Positions 54,955-62,836 of a DNA stretch of 64,000 bases are shown one piece after another. A program made the position numbers and the translations under genes. This DNA is from CBDDKU01 sp965230375. GTDB taxonomy: Bacteria > Bacteroidota > Bacteroidia > Flavobacteriales_D > Cryomorphaceae. The notes under the pieces were generated by a model, which saw only the letters and a list, made by a program, of their open reading frames with translations, searched no databases and had not been told where the DNA came from. The stretch spans positions 1 through 64,000 of the forward strand of contig CBDDKU010000026.1 in the NCBI GenBank assembly GCA_965230375.1. Reading direction: 5' to 3'. Numbering within the stretch: the first letter of the stretch is position 1; each line of letters starts with the position of its first letter.

Positions 54955-56514
54955 TTAATCATCGAGCCCTTCACCTTTTTCATTTAGAAAACTGTATTTG
55001 AGATAGGAGTAGTTGGTATCTCCTTCAACCTTCAATAGAGTTTGGTATTTTTTGCTCCACCTTTTCCTTTCGGAAGTGCCAAAGAATCCTTCAGCATGGT
55101 TCAAATAAGCCGCCAAGAATGGGTGGGTCTTCAAAATCACCTTCTTCGGTTTAAATTCTTCGACCACATAGCGCAGGTTATTTTCAATTTGATCAGTGAT
55201 CAATACCGTAGCCTCTACCTTTCCTGAACCTTCACAACATGGACATTTTTCTTCCGTAGTAATATCCGTCACCTCGCGTACGCGCTGACGTGTGATCTCA
55301 ACAACACCAAATCGACTTGGAGGTAAGACATTGTGTTTGGCTTTATCGAGCTTGAGGCATTCACGCAATTTTTCGTAGAGCATTTTCTGATGTGCTCTTT
55401 GCCCCATATCAATGAAGTCGATCGCTATGATACCTCCCATATCCCGCAAACGCAGAATACGAGCAATTTCTTCAGCACATTCAAGATTCGTCTCAAGGGC
55501 ATTTTGCTCCTGTCCGCGATCTCCACCTTTCCTGCTACCACTATTGACATCGATAACGTGCATGGCCTCGGTATGCTCGACAATCAGGTATGCTCCACTT
55601 TTCAGGTTCACCTGACGACCAAAGGACGCCTTGATCTGCCTGTTTACACCGAATGACTCAAAAAGGTCGTCCTTCTTGTGGAATTTGACAATCTTCTCGT
55701 GATCTGGCGCTACCTTTCTCAAGTATTCACGTATTTCTTCAGCAATTTTCTCACTGTTAACATGAATATTCTTGAAGTTTTCACTCAATAAGTCACGAAG
55801 AATTGTGGAAGTGCGGTTAAGCTCACCTAAGACTCTTTTGGGTGGCTTTGCCGTTTTAAGATTCTCGTGGATTTTTATCCACCTGTTGTGCAGATCCCGG
55901 AGGTCTGCATCAAGCTCAGCTACCTTTTTGTTTTCGGCAACTGTTCGTACTATCACACCAAAGTTTTTTGGCTTGATAGATTGCATGAGACGCCTGAGTC
56001 TGGTGCGCTCTTCTTGATTTTTAATCCTTTGAGAGAGGGAAATTTTCTCCCCAAAAGGAACAAGTACGAGGTACCGCCCTGCAAGCGTAATTTCTGAAGT
56101 TAGCCGTGGGCCCTTCGAAGAAATGGGTTCTTTGGCTACCTGCACTAAAATGTGCTGGCTACCTGAAACCACATCGTTGATCTTGCCGTTCTTGTCAATA
56201 TCAGCTTCCCCGCGAAACTTTGTGAGGTCAGCTGTATGTTGCTTGCCCGTCATGGTTCGCTTCACAAACTTGTTCAGCGATTTAAACTGCGGGCCTAAAT
56301 CCAGGTAATGAAGAAAGGCATCTTTCTCATAACCTACATCAACAAATGCCGCATTAAGACTAGGGATTACTCGGTGCACCTTACCCAGGTATATGTCACC
56401 TACAGTAAAGTCCTGCTCTCCCTTTTCCTTATGCAGCTCTGTTAGAACCTTATCATTCAGATAAGCAATATCTACTTCGTTGGCCTTGGCATTTATTACT
56501 AGCTCAAGATTCAC
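54955..56514 (-). CDS. rng: ribonuclease E/G family protein (RNase G)
   Basis: This 519-residue enzyme processes 16S rRNA 5' ends and takes part in mRNA decay. It starts MNLELVINAKANEVDIAYL and has an S1-like RNA-binding domain with GDIYLGKVHRVIPSLNAAFVDVGYEKDAFLHYLDL near 42-75. The catalytic DNase-I-like region includes VIDVNSGSRKG and GGIIAIDFIDM. The zinc-link CPCCEGSGKVE lies near 424-434 and holds the dimer. The length is that of RNase G without the RNase E scaffold. The small COX24-type gene is about 80 bases upstream, then the TPR and HU genes, all on the minus strand. Confidence 0.96.
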   Translation of the reverse strand: MNLELVINAKANEVDIAYLNDKVLTELHKEKGEQDFTVGDIYLGKVHRVIPSLNAAFVDVGYEKDAFLHYLDLGPQFKSLNKFVKRTMTGKQHTADLTKFRGEADIDKNGKINDVVSGSQHILVQVAKEPISSKGPRLTSEITLAGRYLVLVPFGEKISLSQRIKNQEERTRLRRLMQSIKPKNFGVIVRTVAENKKVAELDADLRDLHNRWIKIHENLKTAKPPKRVLGELNRTSTILRDLLSENFKNIHVNSEKIAEEIREYLRKVAPDHEKIVKFHKKDDLFESFGVNRQIKASFGRQVNLKSGAYLIVEHTEAMHVIDVNSGSRKGGDRGQEQNALETNLECAEEIARILRLRDMGGIIAIDFIDMGQRAHQKMLYEKLRECLKLDKAKHNVLPPSRFGVVEITRQRVREVTDITTEEKCPCCEGSGKVEATVLITDQIENNLRYVVEEFKPKKVILKTHPFLAAYLNHAEGFFGTSERKRWSKKYQTLLKVEGDTNYSYLKYSFLNEKGEGLDD

Positions 56515-56594
56515 GAAAAAAAGATTATATAAAAACCGCGAAACAGCCTTGCGACTGTTTCAACAAAATTGGAAATGATTACGTCAAAGAGTAA

Positions 56595-56687
56595 TTACTT
56601 CTTCTTCTTGTGTCGATTCTTACGAAGACGCTTTTTACGCTTATGCGTGGCCATCTTATGACGCTTACGTTTCTTACCGCTTGGCAT
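56595..56687 (-). CDS. 30-residue AURKAIP1/COX24-domain protein (small ribosomal-subunit-like)
   Basis: This tiny gene encodes 30 residues starting MPSGKKRKRHKMATHKRKKR and ending RHKKKK. More than half of them are Lys, Arg or His. The pattern is the AURKAIP1/COX24 (mS38-like) domain. In actinobacteria a similar small basic protein is bS22 of the 30S subunit. Related 30-residue proteins are usual in Bacteroidota in this position near RNase G. I infer a ribosome-bound role. It lies between rng and a TPR gene, 22 bases downstream of the latter, and is far too short for ordinary gene-finding thresholds. Confidence 0.88.
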   Translation of the reverse strand: MPSGKKRKRHKMATHKRKKRLRKNRHKKKK

Positions 56688-56709
56688 AATTCGTTAGTTT
56701 AAAACCGTT

Positions 56710-57201
56710 TTACAATTCCTTTTTTAACTCATCAATCATGTTCTCAACACCGTTGAGTATGATCGTATCAGTTTCAAGGGTTAAATATTTTTCAAGAAGC
56801 GGAATAGCTTCTTTTTTCTGTTCTAATGCAATTTTTGTCTGAGCTAACCAGAAGTAAGCTTCCGGATATTTCTGACTTTCATCAAATTGCAACACTTTTT
56901 CAAATCGAAAAGCAGCGTTCTCAATTTGCCGCGAAGTTATGGAAAATTGTGCAAGATGCCAATGAACATCGACATTTGTCGAATCTTCTTCCAAAATTTC
57001 TCTCATCATCATGATTCCTTGCATGGGGTTTTCCCCATTTTCAACCATGCTGATCGCTTGAGAGAGCTTTAAATCAGTCGGGTTGGATTCTGCATCCTGG
57101 CGATCTTCGGAAGACAGCCGTGGCGCAAAAACCAACCCGAGAATTAGAAGTAAAGCACCCGAGATCAATAAAACTTGCGTAACTCGGACACTAGATTTCA
57201 T
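56710..57201 (-). CDS. membrane-anchored TPR-repeat protein
   Basis: This 163-residue protein has one N-terminal transmembrane segment (VLLISGALLLILGLVFA, about residues 10-26). Tetratricopeptide-like helices follow: AISMVENGENPMQGIMMMREIL, DVHWHLAQFSITSRQIENAAFRFEKVL and EAYFWLAQTKIALEQKKEAIPLLEKYL. The last three are classic TPR units, with an Ala/Leu pattern. It should sit in the cytoplasmic membrane with the repeats on the outer face, acting as a scaffold; the partner is unknown. It starts 12 bases after the HU gene ends, so the two are co-transcribed. Confidence 0.82.
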   Translation of the reverse strand: MKSSVRVTQVLLISGALLLILGLVFAPRLSSEDRQDAESNPTDLKLSQAISMVENGENPMQGIMMMREILEEDSTNVDVHWHLAQFSITSRQIENAAFRFEKVLQFDESQKYPEAYFWLAQTKIALEQKKEAIPLLEKYLTLETDTIILNGVENMIDELKKEL

Positions 57202-57213
57202 ATTGAAATAATA

Positions 57214-57504
57214 TTACTTCACTTTAACGCTTGTCTTCACCTTGTCGACAAATGTCTTTGAAGGTTTGAAAGCTGGAATATTGTGTGCTGGAATAACGAT
57301 TGGCTCTTTAGCCGAAATGTTACGCCCAATTTTTTCTGCTCTTTCCTTAACGATAAAACTACCGAAACCTCTTAGGTATACGTTTTCGCCTGTAGAAAGG
57401 GATTTTTTTACTGAATTCATAAACGCCTCAACTGTCGTCTGCACAGCAACTTTTTCGATGCCTGTCTGATCTGCAATTTCGGCAACTACATCTGCTTTAG
57501 TCAT
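57214..57504 (-). CDS. HU-family DNA-binding protein
   Basis: This 96-residue histone-like protein matches the HU/IHF family. It begins MTKADVVAEIADQTGIEKV. The beta-arm region reads VYLRGFGSFIVKERAEKIGRNISAKEPIVIPAHNIPAFKPSKTFVDKV. The proline of the DNA-intercalating arm is in IVIPAHNIPAFKP. It binds and bends DNA and helps fold the chromosome. The arm sequence is nearer HU than IHF. A TATCTTTG promoter element lies upstream on the minus strand at 57556-57563. It heads the run with the TPR and COX24-type genes. Confidence 0.94.
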   Translation of the reverse strand: MTKADVVAEIADQTGIEKVAVQTTVEAFMNSVKKSLSTGENVYLRGFGSFIVKERAEKIGRNISAKEPIVIPAHNIPAFKPSKTFVDKVKTSVKVK

Positions 57505-57555
57505 AGTATAATATACTTAGTCGTGATTTGTAATATTAATGAGAATTGACGGGCG

Positions 57556-57563
57556 CAAAGATA
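57556..57563 (-). promoter_or_regulatory. probable -7 element of the HU gene
   Basis: Read on the minus strand the bases are TATCTTTG, matching TAnnTTTG, about 50 bases before the HU start. No good TTTG lies further upstream. Confidence 0.45.
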
Positions 57564-57639
57564 TTGGATATTAAGATTGTATAAAAGGCATTTTCGCTAA
57601 ATTCGGCTTTTTACTCTACGAGTCCTTAGTACTTTCCCG

Positions 57640-58698
57640 ATGGATATTCATGACGACCTGATTTCTTGGTATTTAGTCAACAAGCGAGACTTGCCCTGGA
57701 GAAACACTAGAAACCCTTACCTCATATGGCTTTCTGAGATAATTCTTCAGCAAACAAGGGTGGATCAAGGATTAGCTTATTACTACAGATTTTCAGAGAC
57801 TTACCCAACAATTGGGGATTTGGCTGATGCCACAGAAGAAGATGTACTCAAATTATGGCAAGGCCTTGGATATTACTCCAGGGGCAGGAATCTGCTCAAA
57901 GCTGCGCAAAAGGTGAGAGATGAATATAATGGTGTTTTTCCGAACACTTATGATGGAATCATCTCACTTCCGGGAGTAGGCCCTTATACCGCAGCTGCTA
58001 TTGCAAGTTTTGCATTTCAGTTGAGCTATGCTGTAGTAGATGGAAACGTGAGTCGCGTATTGTCCCGACTTTTTGACGAGTCATCTCCCATCAACAGCGC
58101 GAAAGGCAAAAAGCTCTTTCAAAAATTAGCCGATGATTGTCTGAGTCAAAATCGGCCAGACCTGCACAACCAAGCCATGATGGAACTGGGTGCTCTCGTC
58201 TGCACACCGCGAAATCCATCTTGTAGAGAATGTCCGCTTGCGTCAAAATGCTTGAGCCTATCAAATGAAACTGTCGATCAAAGACCACAAAAGATAAAAG
58301 GAAAGAAAGCTAGAGAAAGACAGATAGATTATATCATTCTTCAAAGCGAAGATCGCTTGTTGATGAGAAAACGAACTGGTAAGGATATCTGGCAAGGACT
58401 TTTTGATTTTCCAAGCCTTGAACTCGACAGACCAGCCAATTCTGACGAGATTTACAACTTGATCCAAAAGACGCTTCCACAGCAAAACTTGGAAGGAGTT
58501 AAAATTCAAAAAACGCCGCTAAAAACCTATCAGCACATACTTTCACATCAAAAGCTCAAAGCTCGATTTTGGCACTGTGAAGTCGAAGAGCCGTTCCCAG
58601 AGAATTCCATATATTTAAAGAAGAATAAAAACCAATTGGGTGATGTGCCTGTACCGCGATTAATCCATCAGTATTTAACGGATTCATCATTGATATAG
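57640..58698 (+). CDS. mutY: A/G-specific adenine glycosylase
   Basis: This 352-residue enzyme removes adenine mispaired with 8-oxoguanine. E33 in WLSEIILQQTRVDQG and D134 in VVDGNVSRVL are the catalytic residues. The helix-hairpin-helix is LPGVGPYTA near 110-118. The iron-sulfur cluster cysteines are C188, C195, C198 and C204 with the usual C-x6-C-x2-C-x5-C spacing. A C-terminal MutT-like domain for 8-oxoG recognition begins near residue 225. It opens the mutY-ssb-gldE-gldD block, a gene order I recognise from gliding flavobacteria. Confidence 0.96.
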   Translation: MDIHDDLISWYLVNKRDLPWRNTRNPYLIWLSEIILQQTRVDQGLAYYYRFSETYPTIGDLADATEEDVLKLWQGLGYYSRGRNLLKAAQKVRDEYNGVFPNTYDGIISLPGVGPYTAAAIASFAFQLSYAVVDGNVSRVLSRLFDESSPINSAKGKKLFQKLADDCLSQNRPDLHNQAMMELGALVCTPRNPSCRECPLASKCLSLSNETVDQRPQKIKGKKARERQIDYIILQSEDRLLMRKRTGKDIWQGLFDFPSLELDRPANSDEIYNLIQKTLPQQNLEGVKIQKTPLKTYQHILSHQKLKARFWHCEVEEPFPENSIYLKKNKNQLGDVPVPRLIHQYLTDSSLI

Positions 58699-58720
58699 CC
58701 CACCCTTTAAACTATATTTG
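58690..58720 (+). promoter_or_regulatory. probable promoter of ssb
   Basis: TATATTTG lies at 58713-58720, with TTG at 58690-58692 after a 20-base spacer. This agrees with the Bacteroidota consensus. It is 20 bases upstream of ssb, directly after mutY, and would allow ssb to be made independently of mutY. Confidence 0.6.
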
Positions 58721-58740
58721 CACCTTTTTCAACAGATTTT

Positions 58741-59181
58741 ATGGCTGGAGTAAACAAAGTAATATTAGTAGGAAATTTGGGTGCCGACCCAGAAGTAAGA
58801 ACCCTTGAAAGCGGTGTCAAAGTTGCACGGCTTAGAGTGGCTACTTCTGAATCTTATACAAACCGCGAAGGCGTTAAGGTTGATCAGGTAGAATGGCACA
58901 CTGTGACCTTGTGGAGACAATTAGCAGAGATTGCAGAAAAATATCTCGCTAAGGGTCGCCAAGTATATATAGAAGGAAAGCTCCAAACAAGATCATGGAA
59001 AGGTGAAGACGGTAATGATCGATATGCAACAGAAGTAGTTGGAAACACCATGCAAATGCTTGGCAGAGGAAATGAAAGTGGAGATCAGTCGAGACCTCAA
59101 GCTGCGAGTCAACAACAAGCGACTAGCCCTTCGCAGACACCTTCTAATTCGAGTGATGAGACTGATGACCTACCATTCTAA
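58741..59181 (+). CDS. ssb: single-stranded DNA-binding protein
   Basis: This 146-residue protein has an OB-fold starting MAGVNKVILVGNLGADPEVRTLESGVKVA and the EWHTVTLWRQLAEIAEKYLAKGRQVYIEGKLQTR core. A low-complexity Gln/Ser-rich linker follows near 115-138. The end is DETDDLPF, the acidic tail that binds partner proteins such as RecQ; a RecQ is encoded at 22792. A TATATTTG promoter element lies at 58713. It sits between mutY and gldE. Confidence 0.97.
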   Translation: MAGVNKVILVGNLGADPEVRTLESGVKVARLRVATSESYTNREGVKVDQVEWHTVTLWRQLAEIAEKYLAKGRQVYIEGKLQTRSWKGEDGNDRYATEVVGNTMQMLGRGNESGDQSRPQAASQQQATSPSQTPSNSSDETDDLPF

Positions 59182-59190
59182 CACTCGTTA

Positions 59191-60555
59191 TTGTTAACCA
59201 ATCCCCCCTCTTTGGAACCTCCCAGTTTACACCTAGGCATAGAACTCATTTCACTTCTCAAGACTCCCGGTCTTGATGTTATTATATCTATAGCTGTAGC
59301 CTGCGTTTTGTTGGGTATGTCAGCGCTTATAAGTGGTTCGGAAGTAGCTTTCTTTTCTTTGGGTCCAGTTGAAAAGGAAGAGTTTGAAAATGACAAAACC
59401 GGATCGAGCAGCCGAGTCGTAAGGCTTTACCAAAAACCACACCGCCTGTTAGCGACTATATTAATCACAAACAATTTTGTCAATATTGGAATCGTTATTC
59501 TCTCTTCGTACATCGTTGCGGGAATATTCAATTTTAATGAAGCCCCTACATGGCTTATGCTACTTGTACAAGTTGGTGTGGTCACTTTTCTATTGCTTTT
59601 ACTTGGAGAGGTAATCCCTAAAGTATACGCCACCAAGAAAGCGACCGTCTTGTGCAAGATTATGGCTATTCCTTTGGAGTTCCTGATGAAGCTGTTCTAC
59701 CCATTGAGTTCTATCTTGATGTCGAGCACGAGCTTTATCAATAAAAGGGTGAAGAAGAGAGAAACGGAGTTTTCACCAAACGAGTTGGAGCAGGCAATAG
59801 ATCTAACTCTGGATGAACAAACTTCAGCCGATGATGAAAAAATACTGAAGGGTATCGTGCGGTTTGGAAACACAGATGTAAAGCAAATCATGACTCCGCG
59901 TACGGAAGTGCTCTCCTTTGATATCACAACTGAGTATCCGGAATTGCTCGAGGAACTTCTGGAATCAGGTTATTCGCGTGTACCAATTTACAAGGAAGAT
60001 TCCCTAGATCAGGTAATTGGAGTTCTTTACCTAAAAGATTTGCTTCCATACGCCGAGCGTACGGACATGAATTGGCAATCGCTTGTTCGAACTCCATATT
60101 TCGTTCCAGAAAACAAAAAACTCGACGACCTCTTAAAAGAGTTTCAAGAGAGAAAGATGCACATGGCTATAGTGGTGGATGAATATGGTGGAACTTCGGG
60201 CATCGTTTCTCTGGAAGATATTCTCGAAGAAATTGTAGGTGAGATCACCGATGAATTTGACGATGAAGACATATTTTATTCAAAGCTCGATGAACACAAT
60301 TTCATTTTCGAAGGAAAAACCCAACTCGTCGACCTTTACAAGATTCTAGAAATTGATGGAGAAAACTTTGAGTCAGAAAAAGGTGAAAGTGATACGCTGG
60401 CCGGGTTTATTCTTGAGATTACCGGTAAGTTTCCTACCCGCGGAGAGAAAGTAACCTTTGAGAATTACACATTCACGATAGAATCAGCCGACAAGCGCCG
60501 CCTGAAGCGAATAAAGCTCTCTATTAGCGAAATAGCTGAAGCAGATGATGAATAG
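59191..60555 (+). CDS. gldE: gliding motility-associated CNNM/CorC-family protein GldE
   Basis: This 454-residue membrane protein has a DUF21/CNNM transmembrane domain (about 35-200; SALISGSEVAFFSLGPVEKEEFE), a CBS pair (about 215-335; IMTPRTEVLSFDI and MAIVVDEYGGTSGIVSLEDILEEIVGEI) and a CorC-HlyC domain (about 355-445). It is related to magnesium/cobalt efflux proteins. In Flavobacterium gldE extra copies can suppress some gldB point defects, and it neighbours gldD. A TTG start at 59191 is chosen; no ATG suits the N-terminus. Its end overlaps gldD by 11 bases. Confidence 0.94.
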   Translation: MLTNPPSLEPPSLHLGIELISLLKTPGLDVIISIAVACVLLGMSALISGSEVAFFSLGPVEKEEFENDKTGSSSRVVRLYQKPHRLLATILITNNFVNIGIVILSSYIVAGIFNFNEAPTWLMLLVQVGVVTFLLLLLGEVIPKVYATKKATVLCKIMAIPLEFLMKLFYPLSSILMSSTSFINKRVKKRETEFSPNELEQAIDLTLDEQTSADDEKILKGIVRFGNTDVKQIMTPRTEVLSFDITTEYPELLEELLESGYSRVPIYKEDSLDQVIGVLYLKDLLPYAERTDMNWQSLVRTPYFVPENKKLDDLLKEFQERKMHMAIVVDEYGGTSGIVSLEDILEEIVGEITDEFDDEDIFYSKLDEHNFIFEGKTQLVDLYKILEIDGENFESEKGESDTLAGFILEITGKFPTRGEKVTFENYTFTIESADKRRLKRIKLSISEIAEADDE

Positions 60556-61126
60556 AAGTTTCTTGACATATTGTTTCGCATTTATCGCGATTGTAGTGCT
60601 CAATAGCTGCGACAGCGAGCCACCTTTACCGAAACCAGTTGGTTATTTCAGGATTGATCTTCCGGAAAACGAATACCAGCCGAAAGAATTGGGTTGCCCG
60701 TTTAGTTTCGAAATTTCGAAAGAAAGTAGATTGCTGTTTTTCGAAGACACGCGCGAGCTCTGTTGGTTTAACATTGAGTACCCTGACCTTGGAGCCACCA
60801 TCCACATCACCTACAAGCCAGTGAGCGATAATCTACGTGAGTTACTTGAAGAATCACGAAGCATGACTTACGAACATCAGGTGAAGGCAAGCCGCATTGA
60901 TTCAAAGCGTATCGACGCTCCCGAAAACCAAGTTTACGGACTTACATATGATCTCGGGGGAACAGTTGCATCGCCTTATCAGTTCTTCGTTACCGATAGC
61001 GTAGATCACTTTTTGAGAGGGGCCTTGTACTTCAATGCCAAACCTAATCCCGACTCTTTACAACCATCCTTCAATTTTGTAAAGAGAGACCTCGAGCATT
61101 TGATAGAGACCTTTGAGTGGAAATAA
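60545..61126 (+). CDS. gldD: gliding motility lipoprotein GldD
   Basis: This 193-residue lipoprotein has a signal ending VVLNSC with the lipidated cysteine at C22. The GldD family pattern follows: KPVGYFRIDLPENEY, then FFEDTRELCWFNIEYPDLGATIHITYKPV and GLTYDLGGTVASPYQFFVTDS. GldD is required for gliding and T9SS-linked secretion in flavobacteria. It overlaps gldE by 11 bases, so their translation is coupled. The presence of gldD and gldE does not prove gliding, since non-gliding T9SS species retain them. It converges with ctaA 8 bases downstream. Confidence 0.94.
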   Translation: MMNRSFLTYCFAFIAIVVLNSCDSEPPLPKPVGYFRIDLPENEYQPKELGCPFSFEISKESRLLFFEDTRELCWFNIEYPDLGATIHITYKPVSDNLRELLEESRSMTYEHQVKASRIDSKRIDAPENQVYGLTYDLGGTVASPYQFFVTDSVDHFLRGALYFNAKPNPDSLQPSFNFVKRDLEHLIETFEWK

Positions 61127-61133
61127 GCCCCAC

Positions 61134-62164
61134 TTATGATTTGGTCGTTTGCTTGAAGTAGGTGAAGAGAATTAATAGAATCGTACCCAATTCGAATATG
61201 GCCATCAGTAAGTGAAGCGGCTGTAAAATGGCTAGCATGTTTCAAATAAGCCAACCCCACTCCCACTAAGGTCTCTAGCACGATAATCACGAGCAACACC
61301 CTCGGCCACGCTGATATTGACTGTGTGCGGAGAACTCGAATTCCAAACCAACCAACTATGGCAAGAACGAGCAAGCTAAACGTTCTGTGTATTTTGAATG
61401 AGACTCCCAGTTCATCAATCCAGCTCGGTGTGCTGATGAGCTCTGCCTTACCAATTGCGTCAACAGTCTCACGCACTGAAGTTCCGAGATATACTTGAAC
61501 TAGAAGTAAAACAAAGCCTAGAATTCCAATCCAGACAAGACTTGAATCTCGCTTTGATTTAAATGTCAATGAGCTTGGTTTTAATCGAATGGTCAAGAAT
61601 GTATAGACCGCTACCAATGCGATAGCACCAAACATGTGATAAGTAATCTGGTGAGGAATCAAATTCCCATCGACCACTTCCTTTCCCAACCAGGCTTCAA
61701 ATCCTAGGAGAAGCAGCCCAGCGAATGCAAATAATGGGAATCAGTGGATCTTTTTTCAACTTTCGCAGAGAAAACAAAAACAAGAGTAGGACTGGTAGGC
61801 CTGTAAAAGCACCAACAAGTCGGTTTATAAACTCGATCCACGTGTGCGTTGGATTAAAAAGGGCATAGTCGTGCTTGGTATACGGAGCCCAATTCGATGA
61901 ATTGAATTGATCGCCAGCCACAAAATCAGCTTGAGCAACGTAGAGTGCTTCGTCTTTTATAATGACATTACCCTTATCAAACTCTCTACCCGGGTTCCAG
62001 GTCAATGTTTCAATATCTGTAGGTGGGATATAGTACCCAAAACACTTTGGCCAATCCGGGCAGCCCATGCCCGATCCAGTCATTCGAACTACGCTTCCAG
62101 CTAACACGACCAAATAGATACAGACCAGTGATGTAAGCGATAAACGATAGAGTAACCTTGTCAT
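61134..62164 (-). pseudogene. ctaA: heme A synthase, interrupted by two single-base frameshifts
   Basis: The span encodes a COX15/CtaA-type heme A synthase in three frames. Part one (62164 to about 61725) has the conserved MTGSGMGCPDWPKCFG and the histidine-bearing THTWIEFINRL. It breaks near ATTATTTGCA, after which frame two gives FAGLLLLGFEAWLGKEVVDGN, IPHQITYHMFGA and FKIHRTFSLL. A second break near 61234 (TTGAAACATG on the minus strand) leads to frame three: MLAILQPLHLLMAIFELG, ending at 61134. Removing one base at each site gives a 342-residue protein of normal length with all expected histidines. Either the sequence holds errors or the gene was inactivated recently. If left unrepaired, frame two runs through into gldD in antisense. 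Confidence 0.8.
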
Positions 62165-62188
62165 AATTCAAATGGAAGTTCAGGGTAT

Positions 62189-62212
62189 AAAAAAAGCCCC
62201 ATCGGGGCTAAT
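62189..62212 (-). terminator. terminator of the HMA-like lipoprotein gene
   Basis: Read on the minus strand, AGCCCC and GGGGCT form a 6-bp stem with a GAT loop, followed by a run of T. It lies 20 bases after the lipoprotein stop and before ctaA. Confidence 0.8.
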
Positions 62213-62230
62213 TTTACAGAAAAAATTTTT

Positions 62231-62728
62231 CTAGAACAATCGAGCGAACGCGCCGAATATGTTCGGAAGCTCGTAATCGAAATGCGGGGTGTATGATAAT
62301 TCTTTTTCAACTTCTAGTGTCGCCTCGCCTTTTTTATAGTGGACTACTTCGACAGACTTCACCTTGTAATGTCCATTAGCAAGAGCTTCAACAGCTTTCA
62401 CCATCTCACCTTCTGATACAACTTCTACATCGTACTCCACAATGGCAAAATTGTCTTCTTCTGCTCCGTTGAATTCAATCTCCGTGTGCTTAACGCCATT
62501 AATAGACGCCAGAGTTGACGAAATTTTATTTCCACACATCATCTCACAGGCCATTCCATCAATAGCCAGACTTGCGACGTACTTTTCACCATCTTCAGAT
62601 ACAGCATCTGTGTAAGTCACATTTACTTCTGACTGCACATCAGCTTTCTCCGTTGAAGAGCTACAGGCAGCCAAAAACATGACTGCGCAAAGTGCCAATG
62701 ATGCTTTGAAAATTTGAACCTTTTTCAT
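62231..62728 (-). CDS. HMA-like metal-binding-domain lipoprotein
   Basis: This protein of about 165 residues has a lipoprotein signal with lipobox LAAC (C22). Residues about 50-120 look like a heavy-metal-associated domain: VASLAIDGMACEMMCGNKISSTLASINGVKHTEIEF. The metal site GMxCxxC of the family is altered to GMACEMMC, with three residues between C61 and C65. A tail rich in charged residues follows. I infer a periplasmic or outer-membrane metal-binding protein. The start chosen is 45 bases inside the longest frame, which would put polar residues before the signal. It has its own hairpin terminator at 62189-62212. Confidence 0.74.
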   Translation of the reverse strand: MKKVQIFKASLALCAVMFLAACSSSTEKADVQSEVNVTYTDAVSEDGEKYVASLAIDGMACEMMCGNKISSTLASINGVKHTEIEFNGAEEDNFAIVEYDVEVVSEGEMVKAVEALANGHYKVKSVEVVHYKKGEATLEVEKELSYTPHFDYELPNIFGAFARLF

Positions 62729-62836
62729 GCTTATTCTTTTTGGGATCCAATTCTTTCGAATTTGGACGGTCAAAAATACATATTACCCAGATTTCCAGCA
62801 ATTAAAATGAGTAGTTTCGCGCTTCATTTTTAAGGT

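Noticed and set aside
61006..61689. Minus-strand open frame read as a separate 227-residue protein
   Set aside because: Its front is the middle of CtaA; the last part, after about 61234, is out-of-frame sequence running into gldD antisense.
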